Shown: positions 1-7,663 of the stretch, piece by piece | Layout of the letters: every line of letters starts with the position of its first letter | Position numbering within the stretch: position 1 is the stretch's first letter | Assembly: GCA_038319025.1 (NCBI GenBank) | Contig: JBBQCW010000007.1 | Coordinates: forward strand, 1 to 64,000 | DNA length: 64,000 bases | Direction: 5' to 3' | Source: JBBQCW01 sp038319025 | GTDB lineage: Bacteria; Actinomycetota; Thermoleophilia; Solirubrobacterales; Solirubrobacteraceae | The notes under the pieces: model-generated | Databases searched by the model: none | What the model was told of the DNA's origin: nothing | Seen by the model: the letters and a program-made list of their open reading frames with translations, nothing else | Made by a program: the position numbers and the translations under genes

Positions 1-26
1 CCCTTGATTCGTACTCGTCTGGTCAT
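1..26 (-). CDS. 5' end of an unidentified gene (partial)
   Basis: Reading the minus strand, an ATG at 26-24 is preceded by a strong purine-rich ribosome binding site (GAAGGGGG, six bases before the ATG). Only eight codons (MTRRVRIK) lie inside the window, so no function can be given. The dyad sites at 69-117 lie upstream and may control it. Confidence 0.3.
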
Positions 27-68
27 CCGTAACCCCCTTCTGTTCCTTCTACTGCTGATACTTCGAGC

Positions 69-117
69 GTCCACAAAGTGAACGTCATGCGTTCGAGTAT
101 CTGCTCACATTGTGAAC
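69..117. promoter_or_regulatory. Two 15-bp dyad sites, likely operators
   Basis: Two related imperfect palindromes lie 34 bp apart: GTCCACAAAGTGAAC at 69-83 and GCTCACATTGTGAAC at 103-117. Both fit GTTCAC-N3-GTGAAC with one change each. They sit between a partial minus-strand gene starting at 26 and a small minus-strand gene ending at 166. Binding of a dimeric repressor such as a GntR-type protein is an inference from the dyad shape; no such regulator gene is visible nearby. Confidence 0.4.
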
Positions 118-165
118 ACGTCAATGCAGTTTGTGTATTCCGCAACACCGACCGGACAACCATCT

Positions 166-339
166 CTAGAGGTCCCGATTGGTGTAGTGCCAGACGAGGC
201 GCACGACACAGGCGACCAGGCCGAACGCCAAGACAAGCGGAGCCGCGGCGTGCGCGAGGGCGACCAGCGTTTGCCCGGCTGCCATGAGGACGGACAAGCA
301 AACGGTCACGACGATGAGGTAGCCAACCTTCTGTTCCAC
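166..339 (-). CDS. Small membrane protein (57 aa)
   Basis: A 57-residue frame opens with GTG at 339-337 after a GGGAG ribosome binding site six bases upstream and closes with TAG at 166. The product starts VEQKVGYLIVVTV and holds two hydrophobic stretches (about residues 7-22 and 28-47) ending in a basic, hydrophilic tail (HYTNRDL). Codon third positions are almost all G or C, as in true genes here. I do not recognise a family. The longer overlapping frames in this stretch have Arg/Pro-rich, shadow-like products. Confidence 0.5.
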   Translation of the reverse strand: MEQKVGYLIVVTVCLSVLMAAGQTLVALAHAAAPLVLAFGLVACVVRLVWHYTNRDL

Positions 340-431
340 GATGATCTCCCGGAGGTCGAGGGCGCTGCATCGCGCCTCGGCACGGTGCTAACGCTCAGTG
401 GGCCTAGCTTGCGACCTCGTCATGTAGGAAA

Positions 432-1064
432 ATGCGTGGCCTAGTGGTGGACTTGAGCGCTGGCCGAGTGACGCCGGAGGCACTGACCGTCGAGTTAGTC
501 AGATGTCTGCGGGCAGGCGTGTCGACGCATGGACTCTTTGCCTGCCCGGTACTTCTCGCGCTGGCGCTCGTTTCGGCGAAGTCCGCGACACCCGATTCCG
601 TGGATCGAGCGGTGGCCGCTCATGGCTTGCTTCGTGAGGCCGTAGTACGTGTCGATTCGTCGGCGGATGGCCCTGCGGGCGTCCTGCTCGGCCTGGCCGT
701 CGGTACCCGTGGGGCGCTACTCAAGGACCGGCGCCGCCAGGCCGCCACACTGATGTTCATCTCAGCTGAGCATCTGCGAACTGGCAAGCGTGAGCGTGCT
801 CTCGTTGCGGCGGTCGCCGACGAGATATACGCGCTGGACAGTGCCTACCGGCTACGTCAGCGACACCGGCTTGCGCCCGAGCGACAGCCGGCTGAAACCC
901 GCCTCGGCGTCAATTGGATGCAGCAACATCAAGCCTACCGGCGAGTCTGGACGCCGGTCGCAGCACTTCGCGATGACTTGTGGGTCTTACTGAAGTTGCT
1001 TGCCGATGACAGATCACAGCCGTTCGACGTCACGGACCGTGTCGTGGTCATGACCTGGCGCTAG
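432..1064 (+). CDS. Hypothetical protein, possibly 3'-truncated by IS30
   Basis: A 210-residue frame with even amino acid use and GC-rich third positions. The N-terminal half is rich in Ala/Leu/Val helices (residues about 35-50 are hydrophobic but short of a clear membrane segment). The C-terminal half is charged and helical. No motif was recognised. Its TAG stop shares its last base with the first base of the IS30-family left end at 1064, so the natural C-terminus may have been lost and the stop created by the insertion. The start ATG at 432 has a close AGGAA; a later GTG is possible. Confidence 0.55.
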   Translation: MRGLVVDLSAGRVTPEALTVELVRCLRAGVSTHGLFACPVLLALALVSAKSATPDSVDRAVAAHGLLREAVVRVDSSADGPAGVLLGLAVGTRGALLKDRRRQAATLMFISAEHLRTGKRERALVAAVADEIYALDSAYRLRQRHRLAPERQPAETRLGVNWMQQHQAYRRVWTPVAALRDDLWVLLKLLADDRSQPFDVTDRVVVMTWR

Positions 1065-1090
1065 GTGGATTCAAGTGGTCGTCGCAACGC
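1064..1090 (+). repeat. IS30-family left inverted repeat
   Basis: Begins GGTGGATTCAAGTGGTCGT, matching the reverse complement of 2664-2690 at 25 of 27 positions. It lies 13 bases before the transposase start. Confidence 0.88.
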
Positions 1091-1103
1091 CTCAGCGTGA
1101 GGA

Positions 1104-2480
1104 GTGGCGATGGGCAGGCCGGCTGGTTGGATGACGGAGTTGACGGGTCGTTCGGCGTTGAAGTCGCCGGGGCATCCGTCGCATCGGCGTGAGGTCGAGC
1201 TTTGGTTTTGGCGTGAGATCGCCGAGGGTCTGAGCACTGAGGATGCGGCCGCGGCGGTCGGAGTTTCCTTGGCGGCTGGCGTCCGGTGGTTTCGTGAGCG
1301 TGGCGGGATGGCCACTCTGCTGCGTGACCCCGCCTCGTGCCGGTATCTGTGCTTCGCTGAGCGTGAGGAGATCGCCCTGCTTCGGGCTGAGGGCAAAGGG
1401 GTGCGGGAGATCGCGCGGGAGATCGGCCGGTCGCCGTCGACGATCTCGCGTGAGCTGCGCCGTAACGCGGCCACGCGTGCCGGCAAGCTTGAGTACCGCG
1501 CGTCGGTGGCGCAGTGGAAGGCCGAGCTGGTGGCCCGGCGTCCCAAGACGGCCAAGCTCGCCGCGAATGAGCGGCTGCGTGAGTACGTGCAGGACCGGCT
1601 GGCCGGCAAGGTCCGCCGGCCCGATGGGACCGCGGTCGCCGGGCCGGCAGTCAAGGCGTGGAAGGGCCGGGGCAAGCCGCGCCGCGCGGACCGCAGGTGG
1701 GCAAGCGCATGGAGCCCGGAGCAGATCTCAGCCCGGTTGCGCATCGACTTCCCCGATGATCCGCAGATGCGGATCTCCCACGAGGCGATCTATCAGTCGC
1801 TATTCGTGCAGAGCCGCGGCGCGCTCAAGCGCGAGCTGACCGCGTGCCTGCGCACCGGCCGGGCGCTGCGCGTCCCCAGGGCGCGTGTCGGTCAGCGCGG
1901 CAAGGGCTTCATCTCCGAGGAGGTGATGATCAGCCAGCGGCCCGCCGAGGCTGCTGACCGCGCCGTCCCTGGCCACTGGGAGGGCGACCTGATCATCGGG
2001 ACCGACCGCTCGGCGATCGGCACGCTCGTCGAACGGACCAGCCGCTTCACGATGCTGCTGCACCTCCCGCCGATGCCGGGCCGCGACGGCCCCAGGGCCA
2101 AGAACGGGCCGGCGGTGAGCGGCGCCGGCGCCCAGGCCGTCCGCGACGCGATCACCGTCCAGCTCGGCGGGCTGCCTGAGCACCTTCGCCGCTCGCTGAC
2201 CTGGGACCAAGGCGCCGAGTTGGCCCAGCACGCCCAGCTGCGGATCGACACCGGCCTGCAGGTGTACTTCTGCGACCCGCAGAGCCCCTGGCAGCGCGGC
2301 ACCAACGAGAACACCAACGGACTGCTCAGGCAGTACTTCCCCAAGGGCACCGACCTGGCCCGCCACAGCGCCGACGATCTCGCCGCCGTCGCCGACGCGC
2401 TCAACGCTAGGCCACGCAAGACCTTGGGATGGCGCACCCCCGCAGAAGTGCTCGACAAGCACCTCGCAGCAGCGGCCTGA
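1104..2480 (+). CDS. IS30-family transposase
   Basis: This 458-aa DDE transposase cuts and joins DNA at the inverted repeats of its own element. An N-terminal helix-turn-helix region is seen at about residues 85-122 (REIAREIGRSPSTISRELRR). The catalytic core shows GHWEGDLIIG (first Asp near 294), LTWDQGAE (second Asp at 368) and QRGTNENTNGLLRQYFPKG (Glu at 402). The 33-residue Asp-Glu spacing is the family norm. The length is slightly above the usual IS30 size because of an N-terminal extension of about 80 residues with a second HTH-like segment. The gene is intact, so the element may still be active. Confidence 0.93.
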   Translation: MAMGRPAGWMTELTGRSALKSPGHPSHRREVELWFWREIAEGLSTEDAAAAVGVSLAAGVRWFRERGGMATLLRDPASCRYLCFAEREEIALLRAEGKGVREIAREIGRSPSTISRELRRNAATRAGKLEYRASVAQWKAELVARRPKTAKLAANERLREYVQDRLAGKVRRPDGTAVAGPAVKAWKGRGKPRRADRRWASAWSPEQISARLRIDFPDDPQMRISHEAIYQSLFVQSRGALKRELTACLRTGRALRVPRARVGQRGKGFISEEVMISQRPAEAADRAVPGHWEGDLIIGTDRSAIGTLVERTSRFTMLLHLPPMPGRDGPRAKNGPAVSGAGAQAVRDAITVQLGGLPEHLRRSLTWDQGAELAQHAQLRIDTGLQVYFCDPQSPWQRGTNENTNGLLRQYFPKGTDLARHSADDLAAVADALNARPRKTLGWRTPAEVLDKHLAAAA

Positions 2481-2663
2481 CCGACCCCGACAACGAACAT
2501 CAACGCCAGCCCGGCCGGGGCCCTCGGCGGGGCGCGCGCGCGTGGCTATCGCCGCTGCGGCCTCGCCCTACGGGCTCGACCTACGCGACGACAGCCACGC
2601 GGCAACAACTTCCGCTCCCTGGGCTCTTCTCGTACCCGCTACGGTCCGCTCACCAATAACCCG

Positions 2664-2690
2664 GTGTTGCTACGACCACTTGAATCCACC
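2664..2690 (-). repeat. IS30-family right inverted repeat
   Basis: Mirror of the left end; the sequence ends ACCACTTGAATCCACC at 2690. The 183 bases between the transposase stop and this repeat hold no credible gene. Confidence 0.88.
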
Positions 2691-3005
2691 CAGTACACGA
2701 GCTTCGAGTTCACCCAAGCCCTCCAAGACCACGACGTGCTCGGCTCGTTGGGCTCGACCGGCGACGCGTACGACAACGCGATGGCCGAGTCGTTCGTTGA
2801 CAGCTTCAAGACCGAGCTGATCCGCGACCGCGTCTGGCGCAGCCGCACCCAACTCGAACTTGCCGTCGTCGAATGGGTCGGCTGGTACAACCACGACCGG
2901 CTGCACTCCGCACTCCGATACGTTCCCCCCGTGGAGTACGAAGCACTCCATGCCACCCGGAGCTCATCATCACCCCCTCTCAGCATGAGCGGGGAATCCA
3001 AATAG
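2691..3005 (+). pseudogene. IS3-family transposase (OrfB) C-terminal fragment
   Basis: The frame reads QYTSFEFTQAL, then GSTGDAYDNAMAESFVDSFK, then WVGWYNHDRLHSAL, which is the end of the integrase-like core of IS3 OrfB proteins. It includes the DNAMAES segment with the final catalytic Glu. The two catalytic Asp residues and the whole N-terminus are absent. The open frame can be read back into the IS30 right end (from 2664), giving a spurious start. It cannot be a working transposase. Confidence 0.88.
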
Positions 3006-3034
3006 AAAAGACTCCGTGAAACCGGGACGGCTCA
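2691..3034 (+). mobile_element. IS3-family element, 3' remnant
   Basis: Right-hand part of an IS3-family element: the C-terminal third of the transposase followed by a terminal sequence (CCGTGAAACCGGGACGGCTCA at 3014-3034) that reads TGAGCCGTCCCGGTTTCACG on the other strand, the typical TGA-starting IS3 end. The left part is missing up to the IS30 boundary. The remnant interrupts the large minus-strand repeat gene at 3034. Confidence 0.85.
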
Positions 3035-5502
3035 AACTGTCTGATGAAGTTGGAGTCAGGGAAACGATCTGGGAACGACGCAAGCGTGTCTCGAACTTGC
3101 TGTTCAAGCTCAGGGGGAAGGTCCGGCGCTCGCTGTGCGCCGACGATCACGATCGCGTCGAGATTTTCCGGGTGTCCGAAGTTCTCCGCCAGTTCAAGGT
3201 TGCGACGGACCGCCTCTTCGGGAGGCGCGGCACGATGCAGGATCAGAGAGAGAAGCTCTGCTTCTTCAACGCTGGTCGCTTCAATCTGCGCCTCATCCAA
3301 CTCTTCCAGCGCTATCGCGTGCTGACTCAGGTGATAGCGGGCGGAGGCACGGGCCCAGAACAGGTTGACGTCCTTGGAATCAACGGCGATCGCGTCGTTG
3401 GCCAAGGCGATCATCTCGCCGAATCGGCTGAGGGCTTGGGCTGCGAGGAGGGCTTCACGAAAGGCTCGAGCACGCTCAGACGGACGAAACGGCTCGGTCG
3501 TCCGGGCTACGACGGACATCTCGGACAAAGCTTCTGCCGGCTGATCGTTCAACCGCAGCAGCCGGGCATGCTGGAATCGCGCGTCAACACTCTCGTCGAT
3601 CCGTATCCTGCTCTCTGACCGCTTCAGCGCCAGCGGGAAGTTCTGTCTCATCGCTGCTGAATGCACGAGGGCATCCAAGGCCTTCGGATCGTCCGCTAGC
3701 GGTCGAAGCAGCGACTCCGCCTGACTGAACTCCCGTCTCGCTAGGTGTGCCCTCGCGTGCAGCACGACGGCGATCTCGGGACTGCGCTTGGCGAGGACTC
3801 CCTCGGCGGCCTCGGACCATTCCGCAGGCGAGCGTTCGTCCAGGCACGCGACGGCCCGGGCTAGCGCTGCTGCGTCGGCGATGTACTGCTCGTCGGACTG
3901 AAGCAGCGTGTCGAGAGAGGCGATCGCCTGCGCACATTCAGCGGCGTCCGCTGAGAGCGCCAGGACCTCAGCTTCGGTGAGACGGTCGTGGTCGTCTCCG
4001 GTACCTTCGCGTGCCATCTTGAGCGCGTCCGATGGACGGCCTGAAAGCAGCGCCAGCCGCGCCAAGCGGGACCGTGCATCCCCGCTTCGCTCTTCCGGTG
4101 TCGCACTGTCGAGTAGCTCTCCGGCGGCGTCCAAGGACCGTAAGACGATCCTCGATTCGATCGCGCGGGCAAGCATGTGCCCGCTCACGTCGTATCGCTT
4201 CAACTCGACGAACTCTGCGCGCAGGGCAAGGAATTCGTCGTGTGCTCGATCGAGATCGGGAGCCGCAGGTCTGCCCGCTTCCGCTTCGGTCTGGCCTCGC
4301 GTGAGTCGCCAGATCGCTCGCAACTCCAGCACCGCAGGGCCATCGAACTCTGACGCCTCTAGGCCCGTCAAGCATTCGTCGGCGTCCCCGAGCGCGTCTG
4401 CCATAAGAAACGCCTTTGCGCGCGCCAATGCGAGGTTGTGACGGTCCCCATCCGTCGCTGGCGTCACGCCATCGAGGCGATCCAGCGCCTCCTGCGCTTC
4501 GCACTCGTCCGCGTTGATCTGAGCGATCAGGACCGCCGGGTGCTGCGCGTCGATTTCAGCCGCGCCCTCCAGGTGCGACTCGGCTTCCTGGATGCGATTG
4601 TCGGCGCGCGCTGCGTTGGAAGCACGAACGAGCTGTCGTGCTTTGTCATCGTCGTCTTGGCGTGCTGCAAGGAGGAAGATCTTTTCGGCTGCGTGGTAGC
4701 GCTCCTCGGACATGAGCAGCCGACCGACGAGCGCACAGGTGGCGGCCCCCATCGTCGCCAGCCGAGGGCTGGATTCATCGGCCCACGCGGAAAGGGCCAT
4801 CCCCGAGCCGGCTGCCAGCCGTCCCGCTACTTCCTCCGCGACGGAGGCATTCCGCTGCCCAAGCTCTTTCAGAAGTTTGGGGGTCTCTCGAGCGAAAGAT
4901 GGACCGCCTGTGATGAGCACGAACGCGGTCGCGTCTCCGCGCTCGTTGCGGATCTCGTGGAGAACCGACCGCTCGCTGGACTGCATCCCGCGGGTGATTT
5001 CTTCGGACTGTCGCTGGGTCTCCTTGAACAGCTCATCCTGCTCGCGATAGACGGTCGCAATAGCGGCTCTGTCATCCGCCTTGGACGGGATGACGTTGAC
5101 GCGTACGGCCGCGAGAAAAGCCTCGACCACTGCCTCCGTTTCGGCGGGGACGCCGACATCTAGCAACTCTCTGGCGCGGGCCTCCATTTGTGGTTCAACG
5201 GAGAGGTCGCCAGCGAGCATCGCTTTCAGGCAGCCGCCCATCGTCGGATCGACGTGCAAACCCTTGACCTTCTTGATGACCTCGGAACGCTTGGGTCCCG
5301 GAATGCGGTAATCACTGCTCACGGTCTTCCGGGTTGCCTTGAAGAGGTTCCGTACCTCGTTGCGCCTGCTGAACTTGCGCTGTTCCTTGCGAGCAAGGGG
5401 GACCACGGAAGACGAGGCCTTCAATGCTGCGGCGGGCGTGATGATCGGGTCCACCCAAATCAGGCTAGTGGCGCCGCGGACGCTGCGCCCCAACTCGATC
5501 AT
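2980..5502 (-). CDS. Large TPR-like helical-repeat protein, 3' end cut by IS3
   Basis: About 820 genuine residues are left. Residues up to about 150 are a mixed N-terminal domain with a basic stretch (KEQRKFSRRNEVRNLFK). A charged, coiled-coil-like segment follows (YREQDELFKETQRQSEEI). From about 230 onward the protein is a long run of paired helices of tetratricopeptide type, for example HAIALEELDEAQ and HARAHLARREFSQAESLL. The last 17 or so residues (EPSRFHGVFSIWIPRSC) are translated from the IS3 remnant, so the original C-terminus is lost. The ATG at 5502 has a GAGG site about six bases upstream. It starts 51 bases after the small gene 5554-5982, which suggests one transcript. Function unknown; TPR scaffolds next to nuclease-like genes are often defence proteins, but that is inference. 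Confidence 0.7.
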   Translation of the reverse strand: MIELGRSVRGATSLIWVDPIITPAAALKASSSVVPLARKEQRKFSRRNEVRNLFKATRKTVSSDYRIPGPKRSEVIKKVKGLHVDPTMGGCLKAMLAGDLSVEPQMEARARELLDVGVPAETEAVVEAFLAAVRVNVIPSKADDRAAIATVYREQDELFKETQRQSEEITRGMQSSERSVLHEIRNERGDATAFVLITGGPSFARETPKLLKELGQRNASVAEEVAGRLAAGSGMALSAWADESSPRLATMGAATCALVGRLLMSEERYHAAEKIFLLAARQDDDDKARQLVRASNAARADNRIQEAESHLEGAAEIDAQHPAVLIAQINADECEAQEALDRLDGVTPATDGDRHNLALARAKAFLMADALGDADECLTGLEASEFDGPAVLELRAIWRLTRGQTEAEAGRPAAPDLDRAHDEFLALRAEFVELKRYDVSGHMLARAIESRIVLRSLDAAGELLDSATPEERSGDARSRLARLALLSGRPSDALKMAREGTGDDHDRLTEAEVLALSADAAECAQAIASLDTLLQSDEQYIADAAALARAVACLDERSPAEWSEAAEGVLAKRSPEIAVVLHARAHLARREFSQAESLLRPLADDPKALDALVHSAAMRQNFPLALKRSESRIRIDESVDARFQHARLLRLNDQPAEALSEMSVVARTTEPFRPSERARAFREALLAAQALSRFGEMIALANDAIAVDSKDVNLFWARASARYHLSQHAIALEELDEAQIEATSVEEAELLSLILHRAAPPEEAVRRNLELAENFGHPENLDAIVIVGAQRAPDLPPELEQQVRDTLASFPDRFPDSNFIRQFEPSRFHGVFSIWIPRSC

Positions 5503-5553
5503 CGCCTGCCTCAACCTCCGAGAACCGACAATCGGGCTACCCGACGTTTCAGG

Positions 5554-5982
5554 TCACTTGTATTGCTCGACCTGTGCTCTGCTGAGGCGGTTGCGGAGGT
5601 TCTCGTCAAGCGTGACGACAATGCGCTCGACCTCCCACGTCTCGATCGCTTCTCTGGTCCATCCGGTGATGCTGTACCTGACCGACGTATCGCAGAACGC
5701 GATGTAGAGCTTGGCGTCCGGGTAGGCGCGCCGGACGGTGATGAGCTTCAGCACGTCCAAGGCGACCTCGCGTTTCTGCCCGCCCTTCATCGATCCCTGC
5801 CGCACGAACGCTTCCACCAGCACGGAGTAGTCGGAAGTAGCGCCGTCGATCTCGACGCGACTGCCGCCGGGGAGATCCAAATTGCGCTTGGCCAGCTCGC
5901 CGTAACCAATCTGTTTCGCTGCCAACTCAATGATCTTGATCTCGGCTTTGCGCTGAACCGAGGAATCGCTTGCGTGGGCCAC
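5554..5982 (-). CDS. Small protein with possible restriction-endonuclease-like core
   Basis: A 142-residue product from a GTG at 5982. The middle reads SRVEIDGATSDYSVLVEAF, followed by a Lys-rich turn (GSMKGGQKREVALDVLKL) and a strand (AKLYIAFCD). The spacing of acidic residues and of a Gln-Lys pair on a helix recalls the compact PD-(D/E)xK nuclease fold, but the match is by eye and weak. The end is WEVERIVVTLDENLRNRL. It precedes the large repeat gene on the same strand. A longer frame back to 6051 exists, but its first residues look non-coding. Confidence 0.55.
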   Translation of the reverse strand: MAHASDSSVQRKAEIKIIELAAKQIGYGELAKRNLDLPGGSRVEIDGATSDYSVLVEAFVRQGSMKGGQKREVALDVLKLITVRRAYPDAKLYIAFCDTSVRYSITGWTREAIETWEVERIVVTLDENLRNRLSRAQVEQYK

Positions 5983-5999
5983 GCGGCGACTGTAGCCAG

Positions 6000-6518
6000 T
6001 CGCGCAGGGGCGTTGCGGCTGGCGGCACGCATGAAGCCCAGCCCGGCGCAAGAGCTAGCTCGCCGCAACCGCGCGGTGACGCCAACCTCACACGTTGCAG
6101 TGACCATCACCGGATATGGCAGGGGCAGCGCGGCGGATCGTGCGGCTGGCGTGCCACTGATCAGGCCGGTTGAGTCGTGGAACGTCACGCGCAAGCGGCG
6201 GCCGGCGCCGCCGAGCGCCTCAAGGCGTGAGCTGAGTAGCTCCGTAACTGCGGACCGGTGCCGACGGTGGCAGAGGAAGCGGGAACGTAGCGGGCCGCGG
6301 TGCTCGAACGTGCACACGCAGTGGCGGAGGCCGATGCCCAGCGCGCCCGCGGTGGTACGCAACCGATCCCTCAGGACGGCAGACGCCCAGGGGTCCCCAC
6401 GCGCCAGGTGATGGTCGAGGCGATGGTCGTCATCCCGCTGACGGCCCGATTTCCAGGCCGCCGCGCGGAGACCTCCGCCCCGGACCGACAAGCAACGCGC
6501 AAGCGAGTCGGGGCGCAC
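6000..6518 (-). other. Gene-poor stretch with one coding-like minus-strand frame
   Basis: Between the nuclease-like gene and the tRNA-like sequence there is no gene I can name. A minus-strand frame opening at 6518 shows strongly GC-biased third positions from about 6450 to 6080 (products such as RSAVTELLSSRLEALGGAG and RVTFHDSTGLISG), then runs on in the wrong frame through the next gene to 5787. It may be a decayed or frameshifted gene. A plus-strand frame over the same bases also looks passable, so the strand is not certain. Confidence 0.25.
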
Positions 6519-6611
6519 CCCCCTCGGATGAGGCCCGGCCTAACACCGCCATTTGCAGGGCAGTCAGCTTGCTACGCAGCTCACGCACCCGCGCTGCCAC
6601 GCAACCTTCAG

Positions 6612-6698
6612 CGGAGGGGGAGGGATTCGAACCCTCGGTACAGGGGTTACCCGCACAACGGTTTTCGAGACCGCACTCCACCCATCTGGGGCCCCTCA
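6612..6698 (-). tRNA. tRNA-Ser(CGA)-like sequence, degenerate 5' half
   Basis: On the minus strand the anticodon arm (GCGGT-CTCGAAA-ACCGT, anticodon CGA), a 7-bp variable arm typical of class II tRNAs, a perfect T arm (GAGGG-TTCGAAT-CCCTC) and the acceptor 3' strand CCCCTCC plus G are all present. No CCA is encoded. The 5' side is poor: the best acceptor partner TGAGGGG leaves the first pair unmatched, and only 17 bases lie between it and the anticodon stem, with no normal D-loop GG/A pattern. It may be a displaced 3' tRNA fragment left by integration rather than a working gene. Confidence 0.55.
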
Positions 6699-6829
6699 CC
6701 GATCTCGTGAAGCCGGCCCCACTCTCAGCACCACCTCACGGCCGCCGGACAAGCGCGCCGATCACCAAAGCGGCGGGTCTGAGCCGGCTGGGACGCGCGA
6801 TCCTTATCCTGCGCGCGGCGCCCGTGATG

Positions 6830-7090
6830 TCAAAGGTCGCGGTAGTGGGTGTAGGTCGCGGTAAAGCCCGCGACGATTCCGATCAGGATGCCCAGGATGC
6901 CTCCCGCTATCGCCGCGCCGAGCTTTCCGCCGGCCCAGAAGCCCCCGGCGGCGAACGCCGCGATGACGATGATCATCGTGAGGCCGGCGTCAGCGGCGCG
7001 TGGTCCGGCAGCGACCTGGGCTGGCCGTGGTGGCCGTGGGCGGGGCGCGGCGACGGGGATGCGGTCACGCTCGTCGATCGGGTGGAGCAT
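6830..7090 (-). CDS. Small AtpZ/AtpI-like membrane protein
   Basis: An 86-residue product starting MLHPIDERDRIPV. A Pro/Arg-rich cytoplasmic head is followed by two hydrophobic helices (about residues 40-55 and 59-76) with Gly-rich packing (GGFWAGGKLGAAIAGGILG), and a short tail (THYRDL). The pattern, including Gly-x-Leu between the helices, resembles the AtpZ/AtpI family of small proteins, but no ATP synthase genes are near, so the job is unknown. It starts two bases after the stop of the gene at 7093. A start further upstream would read through that gene in another frame. Confidence 0.5.
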   Translation of the reverse strand: MLHPIDERDRIPVAAPRPRPPRPAQVAAGPRAADAGLTMIIVIAAFAAGGFWAGGKLGAAIAGGILGILIGIVAGFTATYTHYRDL

Positions 7091-7092
7091 GT

Positions 7093-7641
7093 TCAGCAGG
7101 CGACGATGAGGTGGAAGGGCAGGTCTTTGGGGTTGCCGGCTTGGTCGGTGGTTTGCGCGACGACGTCGCCTTGTGCGTTGTTGGTTACGGACACAGTTCC
7201 GGCGGGCGGCGGGCTGCCATCGGGGGTGCCAATGGTGGCCGTGTAGGCGCACTGGCTCACGTCGCGCGGGAACGTCACGGTGTAGACACCCGATCCGACA
7301 GACGTGTGGCTTCCGCCTTTCGCGGTGCCGCGCAACACGCCGCCGTAGGACGGGACGACGGCGTAATAGCTGACGGCGGGGGTTCCGGCGGGCCCCTGAG
7401 TCCCGACCGGCCCCAGCTGACCTCTTAGTGACGCGCGGGCGCTGGTGCTGAGGTCCCCGGCCTGCAGCGACCCGTTCCGCACTTCGGAGGATCCAACGGC
7501 TCCGGCGCGGATCTGCACAGATCCCACACTGTTGCGCCCTAGATGCAGAGCGGCGTACGAGCTGCCTCCGAGTGCGATGAAGAGCGCGAGGGTGGCGATC
7601 GTGTTGGCGTACGTCAGGTGGCTGGTGAGGCGGCGGATCAT
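7093..7641 (-). CDS. Exported protein with Thermoleophilia-type leader and short collagen-like linker
   Basis: The 182-residue protein begins with a transmembrane/signal segment (ANTIATLALFIALGGSSYAA, residues 12-31) seen at the start of many exported proteins of Solirubrobacterales. Then come repeated short turns (NSVGSVQIRAGAVGSSEVRNG), a Gly-Pro-rich patch (GQLGPVGTQGPAGTP) and a beta-rich C-terminal domain ending in FHLIVAC. Two Cys residues (in SQCAY and at the very end) could form a disulphide. It is probably surface-exposed; no enzymatic motif is seen. It lies just downstream of the Ig-like protein on the same strand. Confidence 0.72.
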   Translation of the reverse strand: MIRRLTSHLTYANTIATLALFIALGGSSYAALHLGRNSVGSVQIRAGAVGSSEVRNGSLQAGDLSTSARASLRGQLGPVGTQGPAGTPAVSYYAVVPSYGGVLRGTAKGGSHTSVGSGVYTVTFPRDVSQCAYTATIGTPDGSPPPAGTVSVTNNAQGDVVAQTTDQAGNPKDLPFHLIVAC

Positions 7642-7663
7642 GGTGCTTCCTTCCTGGACTGTG

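Larger units (their letters stand above)
1064..2690 (+). mobile_element. IS30-family insertion sequence, apparently complete
   Basis: The 1627-bp element is bounded by near-perfect 27-bp inverted repeats (1064-1090 and 2664-2690, two mismatches) and carries one full transposase. The flanks do not match each other: the left side is the end of a hypothetical gene and the right side is the middle of an IS3-family transposase. No target duplication is visible (GCGCTA on the left, CAGTAC on the right). This implies that a deletion or recombination followed insertion. Confidence 0.9.

Noticed and set aside
1243..2462. Long frames on both strands inside the IS30 transposase gene
   Set aside because: They are shadows of the transposase: Arg/Pro/Ala-rich products with no motif, while the plus-strand frame shows the complete DDE core.
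5188..6411. 407-aa plus-strand frame
   Set aside because: Its first two thirds are antisense to the TPR-like and nuclease-like genes. The last part overlaps a competing minus-strand frame and has no recognisable domain.
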